From positions 1 to 10,926 of the forward strand of contig JAGBGB010000039.1 of assembly GCA_017936205.1 (NCBI GenBank): a DNA stretch of 10,926 bases. The letters are read 5' to 3'. Positions 1-5,659 of the stretch are shown here, piece after piece; position 1 is the stretch's first letter, and every line of letters starts with the position of its first letter. This stretch comes from Oscillospiraceae bacterium (lineage in GTDB: Bacteria; Bacillota; Clostridia; Oscillospirales; Oscillospiraceae). The translations under genes were made by a program, and so were the position numbers. Under the pieces are notes generated by a model that worked only from the letters and a program-made list of their open reading frames with translations, had not been told where the DNA came from and ran no database searches.

Positions 1-1
1 C

Positions 2-490
2 ACTGGTGAACTGCGTCAGGCATTTGCTGTAGAATCAAAGGTCTATAACCGCAGTTTTGAAAGTATTTCCGTAAAGGACGCTTTGAGTGTATATAAAGAA
101 ACCGTAGATGCGCTTTCTCCCGAAACGATTCTGTTACATATCGGAGAAACAGATATGGATTTCTTTGCTGAAAGCCCTGTCGAGTTTGATAATAAATATC
201 GAGAACTCATCGGATACATCAAGTCGCAAAACAAAAAATGCCGCATTGCGATTGTTTCGTTAAGAAATTATGATTGCGATCCGCAGATTGAAGTAATCAA
301 CAAACACCTAAAATACATTGCTGATTCGGAGCAATGTGAATACGGCGATATTTCCGCAAAGTTGGTTTGGAATCCGAAGGCATCTTTGGAAGTCGCATCT
401 TTCGTGTATTCAATCGGTTTTGTTCATCCCCTCAAAACCAAGCGTCCTTTATATGACCTTGTAAAAATATTGTTTTGCTATAATGCATAA
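2..490 (+). CDS. SGNH/GDSL-hydrolase-like protein, C-terminal part (5' end outside window)
   Basis: The reading frame is open from the first bases of the window to a TAA at 488-490, so this is the last 162 codons of a longer gene. An internal TTG at 83 is not needed as a start. Near the left edge the residues VYNRSFES resemble block II of SGNH (GDSL) hydrolases. About 23 residues further on, LLHIGETD sits where block III (GxND) is expected, with Thr in place of the usual Asn. A late FVHP could carry the catalytic His, but the Asp normally three residues before it is not obvious. Family assignment is therefore by pattern and moderate only, and the protein may be a non-canonical or inactive member. 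The substrate cannot be inferred. No gene follows closely; 450 bases separate it from abiEi. Confidence 0.6.
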   Translation, partial: TGELRQAFAVESKVYNRSFESISVKDALSVYKETVDALSPETILLHIGETDMDFFAESPVEFDNKYRELIGYIKSQNKKCRIAIVSLRNYDCDPQIEVINKHLKYIADSEQCEYGDISAKLVWNPKASLEVASFVYSIGFVHPLKTKRPLYDLVKILFCYNA

Positions 491-848
491 GGATTAAAAG
501 TCAATGATCGCAAAAATCATACTCACTGTATGAATCGTGACAATTTCGCAAAAAGTCTATGGATGGAACATACGCCTGCGCAAATTAGCAGATAAAATCC
601 GTATTTTTCGGGATTTTAGGGTCAAAACCAAGCTACTTTCCGTAACTTTCGCAGATTTTATAGAAAGTCCTGGTCCCGTGGCACCACGCAGGGTGCCAAA
701 AATGGCACCATTTATTCAAAACAGAACGAAACTACTATTTCGAAGACGCGTCACCCGCGTCTTTTTCTGTTTCTACGATCGAAATATAATAACTCTAAAG
801 TGATTTTTAAAATATTCGCTCGAAAGCAGATTTGTTTTCAAAATTGTA
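491..848. other. Non-coding stretch with hairpins between the SGNH-like gene and the abiE promoter
   Basis: No convincing gene is present. The stretch is AT-rich and holds several short inverted repeats: 517-522/528-533 (TCATAC/GTATGA), 594-600/611-617 (AAAATCC/GGATTTT), 677-681/684-688 (CGTGG/CCACG) and 692-698/703-709 (GGTGCCA/TGGCACC, 4-base loop). The octamer TGGCACCA occurs twice, at 679-686 and 703-710. The hairpins are followed by an intrinsic terminator listed separately. It could be a decayed gene, the tail of an upstream transcript, or a small RNA. The sequence does not decide. Confidence 0.5.
743..766 (+). terminator. Intrinsic terminator upstream of abiE operon
   Basis: An 8-bp perfect stem (743-750 AAGACGCG with 756-763 CGCGTCTT) closes a 5-base loop (751-755). 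The T run 762-766 overlaps its base, giving rho-independent terminator geometry on the plus strand. It lies 253 bases after the SGNH-like gene and about 85 bases before the abiE promoter. It would insulate abiE from upstream transcription or end a short transcript from within 491-742. Confidence 0.6.
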
Positions 849-877
849 TTGACTATTCGACACACTTTGGCTATAAT
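849..877 (+). promoter_or_regulatory. Sigma-A-type promoter of the abiE operon
   Basis: A -35 box TTGACT (849-854, 5 of 6 consensus bases) and a -10 box TATAAT (872-877, 6 of 6) are separated by exactly 17 bases. Transcription would start near 884, leaving a leader of about 57 bases before the abiEi ATG at 941. This is the best promoter match in the left part and fits strong transcription of a toxin-antitoxin operon held down by its own repressor. Confidence 0.8.
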
Positions 878-894
878 AGATAATACAAAAACAT

Positions 895-906
895 CCGCTT
901 TAGCGG
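895..906 (+). promoter_or_regulatory. Short inverted repeat in abiE leader, possible AbiEi operator
   Basis: CCGC-TTTA-GCGG is a perfect 4-bp inverted repeat just downstream of the predicted transcription start. Studied AbiEi antitoxins repress their own promoter by binding inverted repeats there. This is the clearest small dyad in the right place, but it is short and the operator role is inference. It could also be a leader hairpin. Confidence 0.3.
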
Positions 907-940
907 TCAATCAGATTGAATTTAGAAAGGACTGTGAGCT

Positions 941-1540
941 ATGCACGATGTCCAATATTATAAGAGCATATTCGATAAGTACGGCGGCATGATGCGCACC
1001 ACGCAGCTTGCAGAGGAAAAGATATTCTATCCGCAACGTGAAAAGCTGATCGCAGACGGTTATGTGGAAAAAATCCGCAGAGGCTATTATCAGTGGATCA
1101 ACCCGGACGACTTCAGCGAAGTGGGAACCGTGATTCGCCTGTTCCCTGATGCCATACTCTGCATGGACACAGCGCTACGCTATTACGGTTATAGCGATCG
1201 TACTCCGGGCGACTGGCACTTGGCAGTCAGCAAAGACTCCGGCAAATCCCGATTTAAAATTGACTACCCCTTCGTAAAACCGTATTACGTGGAGCCAGCT
1301 GTACTGGAATTGGGTCTGACAACCGGAATCATGGATGGTCATGCCATTCGTATCTATGATAAGGAGCGTTTGATTTGCGATTGCCTGCGCTATCGCAATA
1401 AGATGGACAAAGAGATATTCAACAAAGCAATTCAGAAATATATCGCAGATCCGGAAAAGAGCATCCCGAAGCTGATGGAATATGCCGGTCCTCTGCGTGT
1501 GAAGAAGCTGGCAAAAGATTTGATAGGAGTGTGGCTTTGA
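941..1540 (+). CDS. abiEi: AbiEi family antitoxin / transcriptional autorepressor
   Basis: A 199-residue protein that I recognise as the antitoxin half of an AbiE (type IV) toxin-antitoxin system. Residues about 5-55 form the predicted winged-helix domain typical of the family (YYKSIFDKYGGMMRTTQLAE, then a second helix-turn and RRGYYQW). The rest matches the AbiEi C-terminal region, including RIYDKERLICDCLRY at about 137-151. In characterised systems this protein represses its own operon and counteracts the nucleotidyltransferase toxin without a direct protein-protein complex. The ATG at 941 is preceded by AGAAAGGA (924-931) at 9 bases. Its TGA (1538-1540) shares one base with the ATG of abiEii, so translation is probably coupled. 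The protein length is normal and nothing looks broken. Family assignment is firm; biological activity is untested. Confidence 0.88.
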   Translation: MHDVQYYKSIFDKYGGMMRTTQLAEEKIFYPQREKLIADGYVEKIRRGYYQWINPDDFSEVGTVIRLFPDAILCMDTALRYYGYSDRTPGDWHLAVSKDSGKSRFKIDYPFVKPYYVEPAVLELGLTTGIMDGHAIRIYDKERLICDCLRYRNKMDKEIFNKAIQKYIADPEKSIPKLMEYAGPLRVKKLAKDLIGVWL

Positions 1541-2439
1541 TGGCAGATATGGCGGCATCCGTTCTGACAAAACTGAAAAACAAAGCGAAATCATCCGGCA
1601 TCAGCTATCAGCAGTGTCTGCAGCTATTTTTCCAGGAGGAATTTCTGCGCCGGTTGGCAGGCTCTAAGTACGCAGAGAATTTCGTGCTTAAGGGCGATCT
1701 GTTCATTTACACCCTGACCAACTTTGAGAGTAGAGCTACAGTGGACGTAGATTTTCTGATGCGTGGCCTCAATAACGATCTCGCCCGCATGGATGAAATC
1801 ATAGATGAAATTCTGGCAGTAGATACAGGCAATGACTTTGTGACATTCAAAGCCGGCAAAACCGAACCGATTGCAGTGCAGCGCAAATACCATGGTGTTA
1901 GCACGCAGATCACCGGATACATAAAGAATGTTCGCGTGCCCTTTAATGTTGATATTGGCGTTGGCGACGTGATCGTACCGAGCGCCGAGCGCCGAAATAT
2001 TCTGACACAGCTTGAGGGTTACGATAAGCCCGAAATCTTGACCTATTCCCTGGAAAGCACCATTGCCGAAAAGTTTGATGCTATCCTACAGCGCTTTGAG
2101 CTGACCGGCCGCATGAAGGACTTTTACGATATTTATTATCTGTCCCGATCCTTTGACTTCGATGGCATGAAGTTACAGACAGCAATCCAGGAGACCCTGC
2201 AAAACCGTGGCACAGCATATGAAAAGGATAGCTTCGCCCGCGTCCTCGCCCTTGCGGAGGATGAAGATATGCAGGTAAAGTGGCGCTACTTCCTCAAAAC
2301 ACTCGGAAATCCAGACATGGCCTTTGCAGATGTAATGAAAGGCATCAAATTCTTCCTGCTGCCGGTTTGGGAAGCGATTGTAACGGAAGATGAACTACTC
2401 ATCAACTGGAGTTCCGAAACTACAAGCTGGAATAAATAA
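1540..2439 (+). CDS. abiEii: AbiEii/AbiGii family nucleotidyltransferase toxin
   Basis: A 299-residue member of the AbiEii/AbiGii nucleotidyltransferase family, the toxin partner of the preceding gene. Visible motifs are: motif I region LKGD at 50-53, followed by the metal-binding pair D69 and D71 (RATVDVDF); a third Asp at D138 (NVDIG); AEK at 176-178; and the family signature MKDFYDIYYL at 192-201. Family members transfer nucleotides to cellular targets, possibly tRNA, and cause growth arrest or phage abortive infection. The ATG at 1540 is preferred over the GTG at 1531 because AGGAG (1525-1529) is 10 bases from the ATG but only one base from the GTG. Odd point: residue 53 is Asp where I expect Gly (or Ser) of the nucleotide-binding GG/GS turn, so activity may be reduced. 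A truncated hsdM follows after 18 bases. Confidence 0.88.
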   Translation: MADMAASVLTKLKNKAKSSGISYQQCLQLFFQEEFLRRLAGSKYAENFVLKGDLFIYTLTNFESRATVDVDFLMRGLNNDLARMDEIIDEILAVDTGNDFVTFKAGKTEPIAVQRKYHGVSTQITGYIKNVRVPFNVDIGVGDVIVPSAERRNILTQLEGYDKPEILTYSLESTIAEKFDAILQRFELTGRMKDFYDIYYLSRSFDFDGMKLQTAIQETLQNRGTAYEKDSFARVLALAEDEDMQVKWRYFLKTLGNPDMAFADVMKGIKFFLLPVWEAIVTEDELLINWSSETTSWNK

Positions 2440-2457
2440 TGGAAAGAGGAAAAGAAA

Positions 2458-2574
2458 ATGGCTGTAAGGAAAAGTGAATTATACAGTTCCCTGTGGGCGA
2501 GCTGTGATGCGTTAAGAGGCGGCATGGATGCCTCACAATATAAAGACTACATTCTCACACTACTTTCTATTTAA
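2458..2574 (+). pseudogene. hsdM: Truncated N-terminal remnant of type I restriction-modification methyltransferase subunit HsdM
   Basis: A 38-codon reading frame with an intact start: AGAGGA at 2445-2450, 7 bases before the ATG at 2458. Its residues (MAVRKSELYSSLWASCDALR, then GGMDASQYKDYILTLL) match from memory the extreme N-terminus of HsdM proteins of gut Clostridia, which normally run to about 500 residues or more. After LTLL the expected continuation (FMKYVSDKY-type) is missing. The frame ends in Ser-Ile-TAA, and no other frame nearby resumes the homology. The break lies inside the left arm of an 11-bp inverted repeat. The missing rest, and hsdS and hsdR, are not in the window. The piece is probably a leftover of a deleted or rearranged defence gene cluster co-transcribed with abiE. 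A real short peptide is possible but less likely. Confidence 0.75.
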
Positions 2575-2595
2575 ACTGTTTGATTAGAAAGTAGT
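2559..2595. repeat. 11-bp perfect inverted repeat at the hsdM break
   Basis: ACTACTTTCTA (2559-2569) and TAGAAAGTAGT (2585-2595) are perfect inverted copies separated by 15 bases. The left arm contains the last codons of the hsdM stub. There is no T run after the right arm, so it is not an ordinary terminator. It could be a rearrangement scar, a recombination site or a chance dyad. Confidence 0.6.
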
Positions 2596-2621
2596 ATAAA
2601 AGCGAAAATCTGAAATATAAC

Positions 2622-2670
2622 AAAAAAGTGCCGAAAACCACTTGAAATTGTGGCTTTCGGCACTCTTTTT
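2622..2670. terminator. Bidirectional intrinsic terminator between the accessory region and tRNA-Arg
   Basis: A 15-bp stem (2627-2641 with 2650-2664, one G-T wobble) closes an 8-base loop. It is flanked by six A on the left (2622-2627) and five T on the right (2666-2670), so it can end transcription both ways. On + it would stop the abiE-hsdM transcript; on - it would stop the tRNA and upstream operon transcript. The right T run touches the CCA end of the tRNA gene. Confidence 0.88.
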
Positions 2671-2746
2671 GGCACGCCTGAAGGGATTCGAACCCCCGAC
2701 CTGCCGCTTAGGAGGCGGCCGCTCTATCCTGCTGAGCTACAGGCGC
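2670..2746 (-). tRNA. tRNA-Arg (anticodon CCT)
   Basis: Read on the minus strand this folds as a complete tRNA. The acceptor stem GCGCCTG/CAGGCGT has a G1-T72 wobble. The D arm is GCTCAGCAGGATAGAGC. The anticodon stem GCCGC/GCGGC has loop CTCCTAA, giving anticodon CCT (reads AGG). The T arm contains GGTTCGAATCC. The discriminator base is G at 2673, and CCA is encoded (2670-2672). There is no variable-arm oddity. No clear promoter of its own is visible directly upstream, so it may be transcribed with the operon to its right. Its 3' end faces the accessory DNA, the usual side for elements that integrate into tRNA genes. Confidence 0.95.
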
Positions 2747-2761
2747 ATATGAGTTGTTCTT

Positions 2762-2797
2762 CTCAGCCTCCCTCTGATTTGGCAGAGGGAGGCTGAG
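2762..2797. repeat. Perfect 15-bp hairpin upstream of tRNA-Arg
   Basis: CTCAGCCTCCCTCTG (2762-2776) and CAGAGGGAGGCTGAG (2783-2797) are perfect inverted copies with a 6-base loop. Neither side has a T run, so it is not a standard intrinsic terminator. It lies between the stop of the small membrane gene and the 5' end of the tRNA. It may be a dispersed palindromic (REP-like) repeat, an RNA processing or stability hairpin, or a weak terminator. A second small palindrome, CTCCCGGGAG, lies at 2828-2837. Confidence 0.7.
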
Positions 2798-2841
2798 TAT
2801 GCAGTTGGATGTTAGGGGTGGGAGGGTCTCCCGGGAGTTGC

Positions 2842-3144
2842 TTACAGCACTTCCGCAGGGATCTCCTCGATCTCGGGGAGAGCTTCTTCTACGGTGTCGG
2901 TAACTTCTTCTGCAATTTCTTCAGCAAGAGCTTCTGTGTCCTCTTCATCTGCTCCGGGCAGAGGCATAAGACCTAAGTGCAGACCGATAGAGAGGGAGGT
3001 CTCTCCGCCGGGCTTTTTGCTGCGGCACCAGAACAGTGCCTGTTGAACGGAAGCACCGGTTTCCTTGTCCTCCTTGCGGTAGAAGGGGATCAGACCCGCA
3101 ACGAATGCGGCAGCGGCAATGCCGATTTTCCAAGCTTTTTTCAT
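2842..3144 (-). CDS. Small membrane-anchored acidic protein of unknown function
   Basis: A 100-residue protein that I do not recognise as a named family. The start chosen is the ATG at 3144, because AAGGAG (3154-3159) sits 9 bases upstream; an in-frame ATG at 3177 has no such site. Residues 1-4 are basic, about 6-21 form a hydrophobic segment (IGIAAAAFVAGLIPF) consistent with a membrane anchor or signal peptide, and 31-61 form a mixed middle region (ALFWCRSK, SLSIGLHLGLM). Residues 65-98 are strongly acidic and likely helical (EEDTEALAEEIAEEV). It is the last gene of the gdpP-ftsH run, 78 bases after ftsH, with no terminator between, so it is probably co-transcribed. The position suggests a link to membrane quality control, but that is only context. 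Confidence 0.7.
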   Translation of the reverse strand: MKKAWKIGIAAAAFVAGLIPFYRKEDKETGASVQQALFWCRSKKPGGETSLSIGLHLGLMPLPGADEEDTEALAEEIAEEVTDTVEEALPEIEEIPAEVL

Positions 3145-3222
3145 AGTACGCTTCTCCTTTTTTGTTATGGGATTCATTGGGTAGGTGACCCGAATGCTTT
3201 ATCCTTCAAAGGATCAACTTTC

Positions 3223-5082
3223 TTATTCTGTGGGGATGGGCTCGTTGTTCATACATGCCTCGAACTGCTTACGAGACATATTCTCGTGTTCCAGAAGGAA
3301 CTGTGCTACCTCATGGAGCTTGTCATAATGTGCCTTCAGAATTTCTTCGCAGCGGCGGTAGGCATCTCCGATGACGACCTTCATTTCACGGTCGATCTGG
3401 GCGGCGGTCTCTTCGGAATAAGACTTTGTCCGTTCGTAATCTCTGCCTACGAAAATTTCGTCGTCGTTCTCGAAGGAAACAGCTCCGATGCTGTCACTCA
3501 TGCCGAAGCGTGCGATCATGCTCCGAGCAATGGAGGCAGCTCGCTTCAGGTCACTGGAAGCACCTGTGGTAATGTCATCAAACTCCAGAGCCTCTGCCAC
3601 TCGACCGCCTAAGAGGACTACCAGCTCCTCCCGCATCTGATTCCGGGAGTAGTGGGAACGATCCTGCTCCGGCAAGTGGATGGTCATACCTAAAGCCCGA
3701 CCTCTCTGCACAATGGTAATGGCATGGACCGGATCCTGCGTAGGCAGGAAGTGGGTGGCAATGGCATGGCCTGCCTCGTGATAGGCGGTAATGCGGCGGT
3801 CTTCTTCCAGAACGATGCGGCTACGCTTCTCAGGACCGGCAATGACCTTGAGAATGGCATCCTCAATGGCAGCCATGGTAATGACGGGGCAATTCTTCCG
3901 TGCGGAAAGGAGAGCTGCTTCGTTAAGCAGGTTCTCCAAATCTGCACCGGTAAAGCCGACGGTACCTTGGGCAACGACCTTCAGGTCTACATCCTCAGCA
4001 AGGCTCTTGTTCCTTGCGTGGATGCGGAGGATCTCTTCACGGCCCTTCTGATCCGGGGCGCTGACATAGATCTGACGATCGAAGCGGCCGGGACGGAGGA
4101 GGGCGGGATCCAGAATATCATGGCGGTTGGTAGCAGCAAGGACAATGACGCCCTCATTGGCAACAAAGCCGTCCATCTCGACCAACAGCTGGTTCAGGGT
4201 CTGCTCTCGCTCATCATGTCCGCCACCCATACCTGCACCGCGACGGCGGCCTACGGCATCGATCTCGTCAATGAATACGATACAGGGGCTGAGCTTCTTT
4301 GCCTGCTCGAAGAGGTCACGGACACGACCGGCACCTACACCTACATACAGCTCCACGAAGTCGGAACCGGAAATAGACAGGAACTGCACATCCGCTTCTC
4401 CTGCAACAGCCTTAGCAAGGAGGGTCTTACCGGTGCCCGGAGGGCCAACCAGCAGAACACCCTTGGGGATCTTGGCACCCAGAGCACGGTATTTCTCCGG
4501 GTTACGGAGGAAGTCGACGATCTCCTCTAACTCTGCTTTCTCCTCATCTGCACCTGCAACATCATCGAAGGTGACCTTGTTCTTCCCTGTGCCCACTCGG
4601 GTAGCGGCGTGGCTAAACTTGGCAGCCTGATTCCCGCCACCGCTCATACGGCCGAAGAGGAAGTACATGACTACCAGCAGCACAACCATGACCAGAATAT
4701 AAGGAAGGATCTCCAAATACCACGGAGTGGGGGCTACGGGGTTAAAGTTATAGCTCTCAATAATGCCGGAGGCAAGCTGTGCCTCATACAGCTCGTGGAG
4801 CTCCTCTGCGAACATTTTTGCATCTGCCAGCTCGTGGCAGACCTTGGTTACGCCCTTCAGATCCTCTCTGGTGCTTTCCGGTTCCTTATGCAGCTCTAAG
4901 ATCAGAATGCCGTCCTTCCACTGGAAGCTCTTAACATTCTCGGCAGTAAACTGCTGATGCACCTCAGAGTAGCTCAGGGTGGGAAGCTCAGGCTCCTTGA
5001 GCATACTGCTCAGCAACAGGATCATAGCCAGAGCTATCAGGGCATAAAGGAAGAAATTAAATCGTTTGCTTGGCTGATTCAA
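3223..5082 (-). CDS. ftsH: ATP-dependent zinc metalloprotease FtsH
   Basis: A membrane-bound AAA+ protease of 619 residues that degrades misfolded membrane proteins and selected soluble regulators. In order: membrane segment at about 10-27, extracytoplasmic domain to about 120, second membrane segment at about 122-143, AAA+ domain with Walker A GPPGTGKT (213-220) and Walker B IVFIDEID (268-275), second region of homology [20 protein letters not shown] (317-336), and protease domain with zinc site HEAGH (435-439) and probable third ligand D511 (SSDLKRA). The pore loop reads YVG (246-248), with Tyr where most FtsH proteins have Phe, a conservative change. The start is a TTG at 5082, supported by AAGGAG (5090-5095) 7 bases upstream. 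It follows hpt by 37 bases, a common hpt-ftsH pairing in Firmicutes. All catalytic motifs are intact. Confidence 0.97.
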   Translation of the reverse strand: MNQPSKRFNFFLYALIALAMILLLSSMLKEPELPTLSYSEVHQQFTAENVKSFQWKDGILILELHKEPESTREDLKGVTKVCHELADAKMFAEELHELYEAQLASGIIESYNFNPVAPTPWYLEILPYILVMVVLLVVMYFLFGRMSGGGNQAAKFSHAATRVGTGKNKVTFDDVAGADEEKAELEEIVDFLRNPEKYRALGAKIPKGVLLVGPPGTGKTLLAKAVAGEADVQFLSISGSDFVELYVGVGAGRVRDLFEQAKKLSPCIVFIDEIDAVGRRRGAGMGGGHDEREQTLNQLLVEMDGFVANEGVIVLAATNRHDILDPALLRPGRFDRQIYVSAPDQKGREEILRIHARNKSLAEDVDLKVVAQGTVGFTGADLENLLNEAALLSARKNCPVITMAAIEDAILKVIAGPEKRSRIVLEEDRRITAYHEAGHAIATHFLPTQDPVHAITIVQRGRALGMTIHLPEQDRSHYSRNQMREELVVLLGGRVAEALEFDDITTGASSDLKRAASIARSMIARFGMSDSIGAVSFENDDEIFVGRDYERTKSYSEETAAQIDREMKVVIGDAYRRCEEILKAHYDKLHEVAQFLLEHENMSRKQFEACMNNEPIPTE

Positions 5083-5119
5083 TGGGCTTCTCCTTTATAC
5101 AATATAATATAGGGATCGC

Positions 5120-5659
5120 TTACTTCTTGTAGACCTTGGGATCCAATACGCCTACAAAAGGAATGTTGCGATAAACCTCGTTGTAGTCCAGACCATAGCC
5201 TACCACGAATTCATTGGGAATGGTAAAGCCGATGTAGTCTGCATAAATGGGAACCTCCCGACGCTCAGGCTTATCCAGAAGGACACAGAGCTTCACCGAT
5301 GCGGGCTCCCTCTGTGCCAGGAGCTCGGTAACGAACTTCAAAGTATGACCGGTATCCAGAATATCCTCTAAGATCACCACATGGCGACCCTTGATATCCG
5401 TGCCCAGATCCTTGATCAGGTCGATCTTACCGGAGGAAATGGTGGCAGCTCCGTAGGAAGACACAGCCATAAAGTCATACTCACAGGGAATGGGGGTAGC
5501 TCTGACCACATCGGAGAAGAAGGTAATGGCACCCTTGAGAATTCCCACGAAGATTGGGGTCTTGCCCTCGTAATCCTTCGCCAGCTCCTCGCCCAACTGG
5601 GCAACGCGGCTGCGGATCTGCTCCTCGGTAAGTAGAACACGGCTAATATCGTTGATCAT
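5120..5659 (-). CDS. hpt: Hypoxanthine phosphoribosyltransferase
   Basis: A 179-residue purine salvage enzyme, the usual length. It converts hypoxanthine (and usually guanine) plus PRPP to IMP or GMP in the cytoplasm. The PRPP-binding signature VVILEDILDTGHT lies at 94-106 with the two acidic residues E98-D99. ILKGA (40-44), the flexible loop SSYGAATISSG (67-77), the base-contacting Lys of LLDKPERR (K130) and the C-terminal FVVGYGLDYNE (151-161) are all family features. The ATG at 5657-5659 overlaps the tilS TGA by four bases (ATGA). AGGAG (5667-5671) lies 7 bases upstream, inside the end of tilS, so translation is probably coupled. In Bacillus, Hpt and TilS are reported to act together on ftsH transcription. 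The same tilS-hpt-ftsH order here makes that possible but unproven. Confidence 0.97.
   Translation of the reverse strand: MINDISRVLLTEEQIRSRVAQLGEELAKDYEGKTPIFVGILKGAITFFSDVVRATPIPCEYDFMAVSSYGAATISSGKIDLIKDLGTDIKGRHVVILEDILDTGHTLKFVTELLAQREPASVKLCVLLDKPERREVPIYADYIGFTIPNEFVVGYGLDYNEVYRNIPFVGVLDPKVYKK

Noticed and set aside
677..710. T-box or other known riboswitch upstream of abiE
   Set aside because: The GGTGCCA/TGGCACC hairpin superficially recalls a T-box TGG motif, but the conserved T-box sequence and specifier-loop layout are missing.
537..803. 88-codon plus-strand frame between the SGNH-like gene and abiE
   Set aside because: It begins with GTG without a ribosome binding site, has a basic low-quality composition, shows no recognisable family, and runs through several hairpins and an intrinsic terminator.
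1531..1539. GTG start for abiEii three codons upstream of the chosen ATG
   Set aside because: AGGAG ends one base before this GTG, too close to act; it is well spaced (10 bases) for the ATG at 1540.
3145..3177. Upstream ATG for the small acidic membrane protein
   Set aside because: The AAGGAG site lies between this ATG and the internal ATG at 3144, so the internal start is used.
3724..4530. Long plus-strand frame (268 codons) opposite ftsH
   Set aside because: It is the antisense shadow of a strongly conserved gene and has no family features of its own. The same applies to the long plus-strand frames opposite dnaB, gdpP and tilS.
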